A DNA stretch of 64,000 nucleotides from Stenopsyche tienmushanensis. Its lineage: Eukaryota; Arthropoda; Insecta; Trichoptera; Stenopsychidae. Shown here piece after piece: positions 37,102 through 49,684 of this stretch; within the stretch, counting starts at the first letter, position 1, and every line of letters starts with the position of its first letter. Under the pieces are notes generated by a model. It was not told the DNA's origin. It ran no database searches and saw nothing but the letters and a program-made list of their open reading frames with translations. Position numbers and translations under genes: made by a program. The stretch lies in the NCBI GenBank assembly GCA_008973525.1, contig WACJ01000268.1, positions 1-64,000 of the forward strand, written 5' to 3'.

Positions 37102-37883
37102 ATATCTTTAACCTGGTTGCGGTTAAGGTGAAACCATTGTTATGCAGAAAAGCTCACCTTCCCGGTCGACCTAAGATAAATCATTTTAATAAAGGACCGA
37201 TACAGGGTTTCACCTGAGACCGGGAGCACTATAAATCTTGCACAGTGAAAATATACAGGTTTGAGCGAAATCAACGTGTGTTTTTGCGTATTGAATTTGT
37301 TGTAAACGACGTGTTCGAAATATTTTTTATGTTTTGTATCGCGGACGTATTGGCACGAGAAATATTACTTTGTGTCGGTGCTGTGTGGTGTATACGAAAA
37401 AATTACCTCAACATCCGGCTAGATTTCCTTCATTCCGCTTGAATGAAAATTTTTGTGGTAACAGCATTGTATTTTTAAAGGAAAACTAAAACAAACACAG
37501 TTTTGCTGACAAACGATTTATGATACGGTAAATTCAATGGTTTCTTAATACATTCATGCCTTCATAACATTAGCGCAGACAGGCAGTTAATCAGGGGATA
37601 TTTTTCGTGGGGGTTGAAATGTGTACTCGTCAGCTATTATAATAAAATGCTATACTGTCTCAATGGTGTGTTTAACCAAAGATTTTCTGTATCACATTTC
37701 ATGATCTGACTGGTAATAAATTATTTTGAATCATTTTGGTTTCATAAAAATGTGAAAAATACACAAAACCTTTAAAAATAATGTTACGTTATCATATGGT
37801 CCGTACCGTTAACAGATGGCCTCCGTGGGTTCGTTTACTATCGGTTCATAGAATGGCCCTTACTACGATTGACGCTGACCGAC
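37102..37883. other. Intronic DNA without recognised gene
   Basis: A short palindromic pair with AACCTGG and CCGGTCG lies around 37110-37230, with GGTGAAACC and GGTTTCACC at 37129 and 37206. It could be the ends of a small MITE of about 90 bp. Nothing else was seen. Confidence 0.35.
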
Positions 37884-38052
37884 TTGACCTCATAAAGAGG
37901 TAAGACACAGAGTTGTGTCCGAATTCCAGTAATTCAGAAAGGGAATTCTTACATATTGAGCTCGATGTTGTGTGCTATTGACAATGCTTATTTATTTATG
38001 TACAAGCTTCACACACGCTGCGATGGTCCTGACAGACAAGTGGATTTATACG
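37884..38052 (-). mobile_element. Family A piggyBac-like MITE, copy 6 (large internal deletion)
   Basis: It starts TTGACCTCATAAAGAGGTAAG (TTAA mutated) and follows the family to TTGAGCTCGATG. It then jumps to GTGTGCTATTGACAATG, continues to GGTCCTGACAGACAAGTGG and breaks off. About 200 bp of the interior and the other end are missing. Confidence 0.75.
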
Positions 38053-39414
38053 CAAACTCAAGCTAAAGCTGATTTAATGTGGTTCTCCGCATCTCTTTTA
38101 TACCCGACCTATCTTAATATTTTCCTGATTGATTATATTTCATATTGTTTTGTTAAACAGTTCTTTCTATCGAAATATTATTTTTGGTTGGCGAGATTAA
38201 AAGTGTATTGAATCGTTTCTCTTTTGGAAGACATCTGCCAATTTTTATCATTCCGGAGATGGTGAAATCTTGGAGCTTTCAACGGATGTACAAAATTTCA
38301 CCAGGTTCAATGAAGCAGCCCGAAAATAAAAGTAAATCTCAATGGGCAGAAGCTGTAAATAAAAAGCGAAATATACGCACACACACACACACATTGTGAT
38401 TATAAGGACGATTTCAGTGGCAAAGGTACACATTGGTGGTCGTTACGTGCTTCGAATCCTAAATCAACAATTCGACAAACATACTACTGTATCATTGGGC
38501 AAGCGAAGTTGCCATATTAAGATATTTCCTTTTACGATTTAAAAAAGTATAAATTTTGCGTTATAGATGAGTTTCTATTAAGTCATTATCTCGAGACTCA
38601 TATGTGAAAATTCTTTATTTTAATTCGTTGATGGTTATTTATGGATGTTTTTTTGGTGTAAATTAAGACGAAAAAATGCGTTGTTCAACGTCGACATTGT
38701 GAACGTTTTAACATATGCGAAATGAAGAAATTCATATCACGGAGGGCATTATTTAGCAAATTTTATTGTCATTCCGTTGAAGATCCGTAGGGCAACAATT
38801 TTGGATTTCACCGGCCAGCATCATTAGCCACTGAACAGGTTTATCCCTTTTACATCGTTTTATTTTATCCAATGCGGACTTTTTAACATATCGAATGCTA
38901 TCGATGTTACTAAATTGGTTTTTGTGTTGATTCCAGACATGCCCAATGAATATATGCGCATTCATATATCGTTGCTATTTTTTGCGTTGAAATGGTATAG
39001 GGGTTGCCTCCGTTTTAATTTTTCGACATGCAATCGTTCAAAAATATAAATTTGATTTGGAAAAATATCCATGCGGAAGAAACTCGTCAGTAATCTTTGT
39101 CAGTAAGTCAAGATGTATGAAATGGAATCACATATGCTTGCGGTTAGGTATGTAATTACAATAGTGTATGAGTCTCAAAATGAATTTGTAGCTTCCATTA
39201 TATAATATGAATACAAGGCCTGCAGAGGCAGTCAATGGTTCAACAATATTTAAATTCATCATCATCATGAGCGTTACCATGGATGCATAAATGACATAAG
39301 ATATATATATATAATTTTTGTTAGGGCAAATCAACCCTAACGTCACAAGAAGTGAAACAATTCCTCTTCTGACCGACTCCAGTTGGTCGGGCAGAGAGAA
39401 AAATCGTTTGTAAT
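38053..39414. other. Intronic DNA without recognised gene
   Basis: No splice-supported exon was found. The part 38750-39050 has a moderately lower AT content. An AT dinucleotide run lies at 39302-39314. Confidence 0.4.
38379..38393. repeat. Short (CA)n microsatellite
   Basis: About seven CA units lie in gcacacacacacacacat. Nothing else is notable. Confidence 0.8.
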
Positions 39415-39840
39415 TAGTTAAAAAATAAATTTTGACATAAATCTGGTAGAAATAATAGAGGGTTATATAGATAAGATTCGTACACAGTTAGAAGTAAATT
39501 AATTAATTTCATTATGGTAGGACCAACCAAGTTGCCGCGTCACTAAAATAGCTATAACTCCGTAAGTAGTTGGAATTTTGGAAATTCCTTTGGAGAATGT
39601 GTTTTTAAAATCCAAAACACTGGAAAAATGCAAAAAAAAATAATATTTTTTTTTCAAAAATCTAAACCAGAATAAAAGGCGTGGTTGAAATTCAGCGATA
39701 GCAAATACAATATGATTTACAAAGTCCAAATTTCGATTAGTGTAGATAATTTATTTCCTATTTTATGCAAAATATCTCCATACATATTTTTTATGAAATT
39801 AAAAAAAAACGCATAACTTCGAAATCGCACAAAAAAAGTG
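39415..39840 (+). mobile_element. Family B element, copy 2 (left end missing)
   Basis: Homology starts at AAAATAAATTTTGACATAAA and follows the 17055 copy: GGTAGGACCAACCAAGTTGC, CTCCGTAAGTAGTTGGAATT, GGCGTGGTTGAAATTC. It continues to an intact right end, ACTTCGAAATCGCAC followed by AAAAAAAGTG. The body segment with AACTTGAGATATGATGTCAA is deleted. Confidence 0.75.
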
Positions 39841-42260
39841 TATGTATGTTTATTTTTTTTGTGCTGCATAAAATGTTTTCGTAAACGAGATTAATCGTAC
39901 GATAGTTTGTTTACGTATATCATTGATGGGAGGACATTAAATCTTTCATTGACAGAAGGGTTAAAAAAGCGTTAATTAAATGGATATCAAATTTATTTTA
40001 TTCGATATTATTGAAATACATAACACGTTTGTGATCTTTTAATGGATATTGAAGAGGGCATCGTTCAACATTGAACAGCTTTTGAAGTATTGCGATGATG
40101 ATGGATCGAAGTCGAATTTTGCAAACATCGCTTGATGAAATTAATTCTGCTAAAATTACTCCCCTTATAATGTTGCATATTTCAAGAACTACAAAAGATC
40201 ACTTTGTGAAATTTCAGCATAAACGCCAACCACCCCAATTGCTTAACATTTCAAAGGAAAACGTTTGAATTTGATGAATAATTATGACCAATAAGAGCAC
40301 TTTTATTATTGGTATTCAGATTGGTCAGGAACAATTGATTTGATTTTTAAGCGACCTTCCATTTTTTGCCGCGATCGATCGCGATCTGCTCCCAAAATAC
40401 AATAGCGGCAAATGTCGATCCGCAAGGCTTTCACATTAATTTCCAATAACGGGGTTATCACTCGATCTCAACTATGAGATCAATGCTCTATAACAATGTG
40501 CAACTGTGATATCATGCCTTTCGATCTCTCCATAAAACCCGATTGCGTGTTAAATAGACCTACGGATTTGCAGAGTGGCCACCGAAAAAAAAGTGCCAAG
40601 AGCCATTCGGAGTGTCCGCGAAAAGTGGCATACGTTCAATGCTCCTAAAAAGCCTTATATGCCGAACGAACGATTGAATAGTATAATTTAATATGTGCGA
40701 GCTGTCAACGGACGAATATGAGGCAAAAAAGAATATGGATTGCTTCGATCATTTTTTAAATTGTACACGGACTATCGGAAATTTTATAATTCGGGTGTCG
40801 ACATTATTAATGGCTACAAGTACAATGATGGTTGACTCGGTCTTTTACAGTTAGAATTTTTGCCATTTTTCGCATCGGTTAGATTGAGGTCGTTTTTTAC
40901 GGCTTCGCCGGATGAGGGATACTTTGTTGCGTAATGGATGTTATTATGCCGGCGAAGGCAAAAAGTGGTGTGCAGAATAGTTCTGCTTTGTTTCTCGCAT
41001 GTATTTATGAAATGGCTGGTTTATGACTTTTGTTTGCTTTGTGCAGAGAAGAAACGTGAACCATAAGTTCTTTGAGTGCATTTCCAACAAAGTTTCGAAT
41101 ACTTCAAATCATACAAATATACCTCATTGCAGAGTGACGAAGTCAACCATCTTAGGTATGCGTGCTACATTTCCAATGACATTTTTGTTTGGTTGCAAAC
41201 AGACTTGAAGGACAGCTTTTATTGATGATGAAATGACCAACACTCTCGACGATGTATATCCAGATGGATTATTTGAATTGCGTTGGAATTTCCTATATTA
41301 CACACTAATTATTTTAATGAAGGATCGGTGTTTGTATTCGCAGAATTTGCATTTCGAATGTGCTGCGGATCAGGTTGCAGATGCTGGCAGTTTTTAAAGG
41401 AATTTTTGGTAGTTTTCGTCTTATTGTTGGAAGGTTATCGACTTGTGCAGACTGATTGCTGTGACAAGTGTGTCGTTGACATTCGTCGATGGTCAATGGC
41501 GTCTTTCTGGCGATGGTGGAAAATCATTCAAGATCTTTGTGGAGAGAATAATTTACGATAAAACACGGACTCATTGATAAATAACGTCTTCTTTGCTAAC
41601 ATTTGTTTTCTATATTTGTTCTTTACGAGAGTAGCTTTTCGAGGATCTTTCAAGTGTTGTGTGAATTGTGCTTAGATTTTGTGATTAGATTAATGCTCGG
41701 TCCGCTGAATAGATATTATCGAACACCTTTCTACACACGAGAAAGTTTTCTAACTATCGTATGTTGAGAGTAATGAAAGTTGAAACTCCTATTTTTGTCA
41801 ATAGAAAAATAAATTGCTTCGAAATGTCTTATTGTCATTTCAGCAAGGAAAAGTATTTCAGCAAATACAGCATGTCATACGAACAAAAGATTTTTCTTAA
41901 TCTCTGTAAAATTTCTAGTTTGACTTCTTCAAATTTTTACAATTTAATTTAAAATTATCCTGTAAAAATAGAAAATAATTTATTGCTCAATATCCAGAGG
42001 TTAGTGTTCTTATCTACCCTCTATCAGTTTCAGTGAACATCATAAAATCTAACTTATTATATTGGATTCGGTCCAATGAATAAGAAAGTTGCTCTTGAGT
42101 ATTCTTAATTTAAACTTTAAGGAAATTAAATTATTTTGTGTTAGAGAAGTTAATTATTAGCTATTAATTTTGGATTGCCATAATTATCGACGGACAAATT
42201 TATCAAATTACTATACCAATAATAAAATGTGAATATATTCAATATCAGGTTTAATCAAAA
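39841..42260. other. Intronic DNA, largely unique; no gene identified
   Basis: The interval 40360-41570 is one of the least AT-rich parts of the intron and shows no repeat shared within the window. Opposed ORFs at 41283-41561 are not recognisable. It is a reasonable place to look for conserved enhancers. Confidence 0.4.
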
Positions 42261-43027
42261 TTAACCTGAATGGTAGGATGATCGCGTATTTGCGAGCGAA
42301 TTCCAGTGATTCAGAAAGAGCACTCTTGTACGTTGAGCTCGGAGAGAGACAGAGACAGAGAGAGAACGTCTTGCATCTCGGGAGACAAAGACGGAAAGCT
42401 TCCTTCGTACAGCGTACGATTGTATAGATTGTTAACCCAAATTTATCAACTAATAATGATGTGTGAATGATATTATTAATCGATTTCAAGTGTATTCTTT
42501 ATTTATTTAACTCGTACGTCGCTGCTGAAGTCCGAGTTGCTGAAAAGCGAATCCAGCGTCTCATTGTTACGTATTTCTATAACGACTTGCAAATGTTAAC
42601 TTTGTGAACGTCTTTTTATAATGTCTTTAAAATGATAAATATCTAAATATCTTTCGGGATCGACCTCGAAACTTGCATTCTCACCCTTGTCTATTTGCAC
42701 TTGCTTATCTTCACTTTGTGTTTGTTAATTTGACTTATGACAGCGTCAAGCTCATTGGCCCAGAAGCACTAGAAGATGCCCCACATGTCCTTTGTGTTTA
42801 TCCCATGCGTTATAATATCGCATCGCTATTCCTTCTGTTTACGCTCCAACTATCGAATTTGGGCATAGTGACGCCGATTCACGTTGGGCGACGAGAGTGT
42901 TAAATATAAGCTTCATACGCGCTGCTACGGTCCTGACAAATAAGTGGATTTGTACGGATGGCAGACAAGCAAATATAGCATCTAAGGCTATGACGATTTT
43001 AAATTTGCTCACTACTCAAAAGGGTAA
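42261..43027 (-). mobile_element. Family A piggyBac-like MITE, copy 7 (long version)
   Basis: TTAA lies at 42261-42264. The left end is TTAACCTGAATGGTAGGATG, distinct from the short copies. The standard family interior follows, with an expanded GAGACAGAGACAGAGAG tract. A further module of about 390 bp (GCGAATCCAGCGTCTCATTG, ATAACGACTTGCAAATGTTAAC) follows, then the usual CGGTCCTGACAAATAAGTGG and an end reading ACTACTCAAAAGGGTAAA. A 76-codon ORF at 42673 lies in the extra module and is not conserved at 62378. Confidence 0.85.
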
Positions 43028-45076
43028 ATATTATAAAATAGGATGAATTGTTTCGATTTTTTTCTAATGATCATTTATCCATTGTTATCATCTGATGAGC
43101 TTCATTTATCAATGGTATTAACTTCTTAATTAAATCTATTTATTTTTATATAAATCGAGACGATTCTCCATTCGCCAATAGGCGAATATTTTCTATCAAC
43201 GATATTATATGAATTTTCGAATTAAAGTTAATTAAACGTATTTGTAACGTTAATATTATCGACAATATTATGTGGCAAATTTGTCTTATTATAAGCTTTC
43301 ATGTTGTTACTTCCTACGGTACATGCCTCTAATAGTAGTTAACCGTGTTATAATCAACACGGACGCGGGTTCTAGGAAATTGCCTCCTAATGATAGTTCA
43401 AATTTAAATTGTGCATCGACTAACCACTTTCGAGTTCTGAATTTTTTGCACTGGCCAAAAGGCCAATATAGGAACACGCGATGGATTTTTGTTCGAATTT
43501 TTACCATCATTTCGCAATGTAAACACTCAATTACCAAACGCAGTCATGAATGGGTGTCTTTTTTTGTTGACGTATACATGACATACGACTTAATTTGATT
43601 AATGTGCTAGGGAGCAATTTATTATTTTTGCAATGACCTTTCGCGGTCTTTATTAGTGTGATTCCTGGCGCTGTTTTTGCCATCCATGGCAAAAACCAGA
43701 ACTTGATTAATGCTGTCTTGTTGGATAACCTTATTTTGAATTTGCATTCGACGATTCACAATCTCGGATGACTTTTACAGCTAAAGATATCGATCATTCA
43801 GCGCTGTTTGATTAATATTCCCCTATCGACAATGTTGCAATCAATCCATCTGCAATTTATACGAATCAACTTATATTTGTTCAGCATCTCAATAAATAAA
43901 TAGCATGATTTACATTTGCATCTAAACGATACAGGAGCACAACATGTTAAAACCCGGATAAAATTAAACAGACGCTAAATACGTGATTTGTTTGGATGGC
44001 ATCACAAATGTAGCCTTATAATTTATGTATCCTGAAATTTATAATTTATAAGGGTTAATATACGTACCATCAATCTTCCAAGAGCCTTCTGAGGACCAGC
44101 CCTCACGCAGTTTGTGTTAATTACAGCATGTAGGCAGTAGAACGAACCAAAATCACAACGACTAAAAAAATGTTTGAGCCTTTTTTTGAAAAGACATCGA
44201 CGCGTGGGCCAGGTATAAACCACAACTAGATCCAGCATCAGAAAACAGACCGCGAATCGAAAGGACGATAAAAAATGCTGTATTGCTGCATCCTAGATGA
44301 CGAAGGTTGATAATGTCATGATGACACAAAAATACATAATACGAGTATATTCCATAATCGACGGTAAAAAATCTTATGGTTTTTTCCTCCGAATGATATT
44401 TCGCCGTTGTGCCACAAAGACGATCATAAACAAATACGTTCATTAGTATTAATACTATTTAATGGTCGTTTACCAAAAATATCATTTGTGATCACGTAGC
44501 TGACCCCAGGGGTCGAATCTATAATGCACGCACATAAACTAAAATAGTTGACCTTTGAACTCCGCAAATAAATTATCAATTTCGTTTTTGTGATTAATCA
44601 TTTTTTTTTGTAAATACCAAAACCAATGTCTGTGTGTTTTAACAAAAAAATAAATTTATTAACAATTATTATACCAATATTAGAATTGCTTTGAAAATGA
44701 TGATTAAAACGATGTCCATCAATATATGTACTGTTATAATGCGTTTTAAAATGGCTCTGTAATTATTCGCAATGAGACAATTACATCAAAAATTTGTAAT
44801 CAATTATGTTAATAAACGCCTAATTGCGTGGTTTATTGTCTGTTGGGTATCCATTGGAACGTTCGATGAATTTTCAATTGCACTTTTTTAAATAGTATAC
44901 GCAAATGCATCAGCTTTTAATTATTCTTGACTTTTTTCGCTTAAGACTAACACTCAATATTATAAATAAATAAATACCTTTAATCGCAAATCATAATTCA
45001 TATTTTTCTCACTCACTACTAACCGAAGCTAATTATATATATGTATGTCAATCTGTTCGCTTGCTTCGTGTAATAA
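43028..45076. other. Intronic DNA without recognised gene
   Basis: Opposed ORFs at 43272-43598 and 44023-44443 are not recognisable. The palindrome GACCCCAGGGGTC lies at 44502-44514. Short symmetric strings such as CATTCGCCAATAGGCGAAT occur at 43171-43189. Confidence 0.4.
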
Positions 45077-45502
45077 TTAACCCTTTGAATAGTGAGCTAA
45101 TTTTAAATCATCATAAACATAGATGCTATATTTGTATGTCCGCCACTTATCATCTGTACAATATTCCATTTATTTATCAGGACTGTCGCAGCGTGTATGA
45201 AGTTTGTACATAAATAATTAAACACTGTCGATAGCACACAATATTCGGTTATTTCTTTGCGTGAACATAAACAATACATTTAAAATCGATTCATTATATC
45301 ATTATTAGTCGATAAATTTGGGTTAACGATCAATACAATCGTAAGATGTATGCAAGATACTCTTTCTGTCTCTGTTTCTCTCCAAACCCAGCGTGCTAGA
45401 CACTCCGTCTCTGTCTCCAAGCTCAACGCGTAAGAATCTCTCTCTTTCTGAATCACTGGAATTCGGACACAACTTTGAGTCTTACCTCTTTAAGGGGTTG
45501 GA
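45077..45502 (+). mobile_element. Family A piggyBac-like MITE, copy 8 (nearly complete)
   Basis: The left end is TTAACCCTTTGAATAGTGAG, with TTAA at 45077. The right end is TTACCTCTTTAAGGGGTTGG, so the last TTAA has changed to TTGG. All internal blocks are in order, with two separate GTCTCTGT-rich tracts. Confidence 0.9.
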
Positions 45503-45549
45503 TTTAAAAAAAATAGCATAATTAACCCTGTTAATTTTATTATTACATC

Positions 45550-45664
45550 ATAGACGCTATGCGCATGCGCTATACCGCCTCTATTATATGTTTGTTTAAT
45601 CGTAACACAAAGCAACCATTAGACCAGCAGCTTGCCTATTTTATTATATATTACACGCAAGTTC
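45550..45664 (-). repeat. Family E dispersed repeat, copy 4
   Basis: Reverse complemented, it reads GTGTAATATATAATAAAATA, then GGTCTAATGGTTGC, then a GCGCATGCGCA palindrome, as in the other copies. Both outer parts are missing. Confidence 0.65.
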
Positions 45665-46413
45665 AATATGAACCCCTATGGATATATGTTTATATTAAAA
45701 CTATTATATTCAATTTATTTGAATTTAAGAATTTCTTACTTTGAACTGATTTTTTATTTGTAAAATTTTAAAACAAACTATGAAACTACATTCCAAATGT
45801 GTTTTCAATATTTTAGCTTGTTAAAAATTTATAATTTAGAATAAATTCTACAAAGCTGATTTTTGTTTAGGTCATCGTTTATACAACTTAAATCAGGCTC
45901 ATCAAGCTTTTAACGCTACAGACATTAATAATATGTTTCGAAACCTGAATAATTGTACGTACCGGCATTAAATTAAAATCTACAAAGCTGCTTTTTTGTC
46001 TACAAGTAGTTTACGTTAATTAATGTCAAATAAACGTTGTCTACTCTTGATAAAAGGTGGTTAAGACTTCGGTAGATGTGACTATAGTTTATTGAAATAT
46101 TGCAACTAGGGATCCCGAATATTCGTAAAATAAATTATTCGTATATCGAATATGAAATTGATAGAATATTCGAATATTTTATGTATGTATAGGAGGGTGA
46201 TTCAAATATAACCCGGAATTTTTCTTCACCAGTAATAATTTTCATACAATATCAAAACAACAAAACGAGAAACCGACCCCCCCACTATAATAACCAGCCA
46301 TTGGTTTTTTTTTTAAATAATCGTTAATATGCATACTTTTTGACCGAATAGCAGATTTATCTTTAATATTTCATTTTTCTTAAATAGAAAAGCTTCTAAC
46401 TAATGAAGTAGAA
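45665..46413. other. AT-rich spacer with a possible mariner-type end
   Basis: The segment 46120-46185 is a run of ATATTCGAATATT-like palindromes. At 46190-46225, GAGGGTGATTCAAATATAAC followed by CCGGAATTTTT resembles terminal repeats of mariner-like elements. No partner end was found. Confidence 0.35.
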
Positions 46414-47013
46414 ATGAAAAATGTACTAATTCGTTTTATTTTGTTTGAAAATCTTTCATATCGGCAATTTTGCTTCAACTTCTTCCCGAATCACAAGATT
46501 GATCTATACAATACTGGCAATCACATTTGTTCAGCACATAATCAAATTGTTTCTACGTATACAGTTTTTATTAGACAATGGACCGCGTTCTTTCGCCGCT
46601 GCAATTTCCTCTACCGCCGACTGATATGGAATCTCTTGTTCAATTGTAGTCGCGAGACAGCCAAGCGTATCAACTTTCAGCCCAAGAAAAAGAGCTATAC
46701 CCGGTACAAGGAGTGGTTTTCGCTTAGATTTTTTTTCCAGAAAACGCCATTGATGGCCACACAAAGTGGCCTTGCTCTGACAGATGAATGGGCCATTTGT
46801 GGATGTGATGTACGTACCTTTTGTAGTTTGTGCTCGCGCTGTTTTTGCACAAGAGGAATGAACTATTCAGCGCTTGAATTCGAAAACGATCTCATTTTCG
46901 TATTCATTCTTATCGTCACGTTCTTGTCTTCTTTCATAAATACTAAATGTGGTGTATATAAATTTATCGGAGGCTTGAATACAAGCAGTTGCATATATTA
47001 CGACGAGGGGTAA
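46414..47013 (+). CDS. Longest ORF in the window, 199 codons, unassigned
   Basis: It has an ATG start and a TAA-type end and is the longest open frame in the window, in a block less AT-rich than its flanks. The predicted chain is rich in Phe, Arg, Asn and Cys, with a Cys cluster (CGCDVRTFCSLCSRCFC) and a hydrophobic stretch (LIFVFILIVTFLSSF) near the C-terminus that could cross a membrane. A strong acceptor-like tract, gattttttttccag, ends at 46740 inside it. An overlapping 77-codon minus-strand frame has a more protein-like composition (GLKVDTLGCLATTIEQEIPY). I recognise neither. It may be a decayed exon or a chance frame in less AT-rich DNA. Confidence 0.2.
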   Translation: MKNVLIRFILFENLSYRQFCFNFFPNHKIDLYNTGNHICSAHNQIVSTYTVFIRQWTAFFRRCNFLYRRLIWNLLFNCSRETAKRINFQPKKKSYTRYKEWFSLRFFFQKTPLMATQSGLALTDEWAICGCDVRTFCSLCSRCFCTRGMNYSALEFENDLIFVFILIVTFLSSFINTKCGVYKFIGGLNTSSCIYYDEG

Positions 47014-48220
47014 TATTTCTAGTTTGAACCGTTCGTAACTTCTTAAGCGGTCATCGAAGTCGACTCCTGTTTAAGAAATTGCATACTTTAATTAATAACG
47101 TGTGTTGTCATTCGCGCATATTGCGAATATTATTGTAATTGAGCCACTGTTTGACCGAATTCTCATAAACATGTATAAATCTGGATACGTTTATATTGGG
47201 CTTATATTATAAATTAAATTATGCTAATATCTCCATGATCCATTATTGTGATGTGAAATTGCTTTCACACAAAACAAAACAAAGGGATCAAAATTGCTTT
47301 TGCCCTCCAAGAAGAAAGAGTTCAAAACGAGACTTCACGAGTTGTTGCATACAGTGACTAGAGGTCAGATTCACTGACAAGCAAATTTCAATTATCATTT
47401 CTGTCATGATCTTCTGGATTGAAATAAAACGGTTTCTCTGCACGTTCATATTTGCTGACATCCATATCACGCCGGTCAAGTCATATATATAATACAATAA
47501 ACACGAATAAAATATTTAATACATGGAAGCTGCACGCGGCCTCTCCCTCCCCACAAAAAAAGAAAGCTATATGCAAATTGAGAGATTATCATTCGCTGGA
47601 AGAAAATGTTTTTCTTGTTATCAAGGGACATGTTGAATCCATTTGTATGCAACACCCACAACCGATGCCCGAAAAATGTTGTACTCGAGAACGACACACG
47701 GGCTTCGCTCTCTATATATATTATTCATATTGAACGTGCAGTGAAATGTACAATTAAATAATATGGATAAAAACATGTATCCTTTTATATTTCGTAATGG
47801 CCGAACATGGAAGACATTCATGAGCGTATGTAAATTGTGCAATCGGAGCGATGGTGGTTTCAAACAAGGGCATTTACATTTTTTTCTTGTTTGGGTCCAT
47901 CGCAATAAAATGCAGGCAGTATCAACCCTGGAAAATAAACATCTTGGCTTCTCTTAATACAATGTAACATGTACAACTTCGCGCGCGTTTGTTGTTGTGA
48001 TTCTGTGGAAACGCTCTAATAACTTCTTCTTTTCTTATTATGAAGGCTCAAACTCAGACTGTAGAAAGTATTTTTATTGTATCAATAAATTCGGAACTAA
48101 TAAGTAGTCCCGTAATTGAGTAATCGGATTACTAGCTTAATTTTGGGATTCAAAACTACAAGATAAAGAAAAAAAAACTAAACTAAAAAGGTAAACGATC
48201 ACATTTTAAATAATAAGTAT
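47014..48220. other. Intronic DNA without recognised gene
   Basis: Several mutually overlapping ORFs of 60-94 codons lie at 47288-47957, on both strands. None has family features or splice support. Confidence 0.4.
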
Positions 48221-49449
48221 TTGGCACATGGACAGATAATTTTTTTTTTGGGGCTTGAGGAGTCTATTGCTACGTTTTACACATAGTCCCTATATCCTAA
48301 GTGTCAGGATTGTCGAAATAGAAATAACTGTTTTTGTATTTTGCAATGTATTTTCGATCTAATGAAAATTTAATTAAATTTCAACTATAGTTGTCTCATT
48401 TCCTCTTTCGTTTTTGCAAAGAAGTCGATTATTTTTTCTATTAGACTTTCTTTTGTGGGCATCTCTGTCGTGTAAATTGATTCTTTTGCACGTCTACAGA
48501 CAAAGAAATCCAGTGGTGTCAGGTCAGAAGACCGTGCAAGCCACGGAATAGGGCCGCCAAAAGACTTAATTTAACCTGTTGAGGAGCGAGCAAATTTAAA
48601 ATCGATGAAGTCATTGATGTCATAATCGCTTTACGCTGATTACTTTCTGTCAGCTCCTAATCAGCGTAAGACAATCTTCAATTTTAAATGAACACTTGAT
48701 AGTGAATACAAGACCACGTCATTTCTTTACATAAAAAAATGTACAAAAAATCGATTCATTTGCTCCTCTTTTAGAAGGAAATGATAATTGAACAAAGACT
48801 CATTCAACACGCAGAGAAGAACGGCAAGCAGTTAAATAAACAAACACTCTCGATAACACACAATATTCGGTCGTTTCTTGGCGTAAACAAATAACACACT
48901 TGAAATCGAAATCATTATAAGTCGATAAATTTGGGCTTAACGATCTATACAATCATGCGATGCATGTGAGGAAGCTATCCGTCTCAGTCTCCCGAACTGT
49001 GCTAAGTTCTCTCTTGCTCTATCTGTCTCCGAGCTTCAATGTGCAAGAGTGCACTTTTTGGGACATGAGAATTCGGACATACATGTATGTCGATGCTCCC
49101 TGACAGCTTAAACCACAGAGGTGCCTAAAAAAAAAATTCTAATTGAAGGAGTAAGCGTCGCCTTTGCAAAAATGAAAGACGATATGCTACTTTAGACAAC
49201 TACAGTTGAAATAAGAAAAAAAGTTTTGTGCGTACATACAAAGCAGATGTGACCAATTTGATCAAATTTTGTAAATAAATTTAATAAAAACAGCATAAGC
49301 ATAAAAAGTATTTTCTTCGCCTGACCCTACCAAATTGGTACCTTTTCAAGTTTAGCGACTTATTGAATGATTTGTATGACATCATTTGTATACAAAAGTT
49401 ATGACGATTCAAAGGTGAAATTTGGTCGGTCCATGTGCAAAGCACCCTG
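48221..49449 (-). mobile_element. Family D Tc1/mariner-like element, copy 2, split by a family A insertion
   Basis: The left part (48221-48570) matches 21112-21400: GCACATGGAC, GTCAGGATTGTCGAAATAGA, TTTTGTGGGCATCTCTGTCG and AAAGAAATCCAGTGGTGTCA. The minus strand encodes the degraded DLTPLDFF region. After the family A copy (48571-49111), family D sequence resumes with CAAGTTTAGCGACTTATTGA and ends in the terminal repeat GTCCATGTGCAAAGCACCCTG at 49449. It holds transposase remnants only. Confidence 0.75.
48571..49111 (+). mobile_element. Family A-related piggyBac-like MITE, copy 9 (nested, variant ends)
   Basis: TTAA lies at 48571-48574 and 49108-49111. The left end is TTAACCTGTTGAGGAGCGAG; the right end, reverse complemented, is TTAAGCTGTCAGGGAGCATC. 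The interior keeps the family order (AATTTAAAATCGATG, CAATATTCGGTCGTTTC, GATCTATACAATCATGCGAT, a GTCTCAGTCTCCC tract). The region after the left end differs, with CGCTGATTACTTTCTGTCAG followed by an inverted CAGCGTAAGAC partner. A separate subfamily. Confidence 0.8.
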
Positions 49450-49684
49450 TATATACACTATGAAAACCATTTCAAGGTTCAACCATTAGTCTTATAGAAG
49501 AAACTGTTAAAATCTATAAAAATAATAATAAATTTGGAAGTTTAGACATCTTTAAGGTTTTAAAAAGGCCAAGGCCATTTATGATTGATTGATTTGATAT
49601 AGTTCATCTTCTGCTTGTAAAAGACAATGGGAAACCTTCGCTTGAAAAATCGTTATCTATAATAAAATCACCACATTTTTAAAA

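Noticed and set aside
38400..38475. tRNA or SINE suggested by GCTTCGAATCC (B-box-like)
   Set aside because: No matching A box at the right spacing and no cloverleaf.
42673..42903. 76-codon ORF as a gene
   Set aside because: It lies in the extra module of a long family A MITE and is not preserved in the second long copy.
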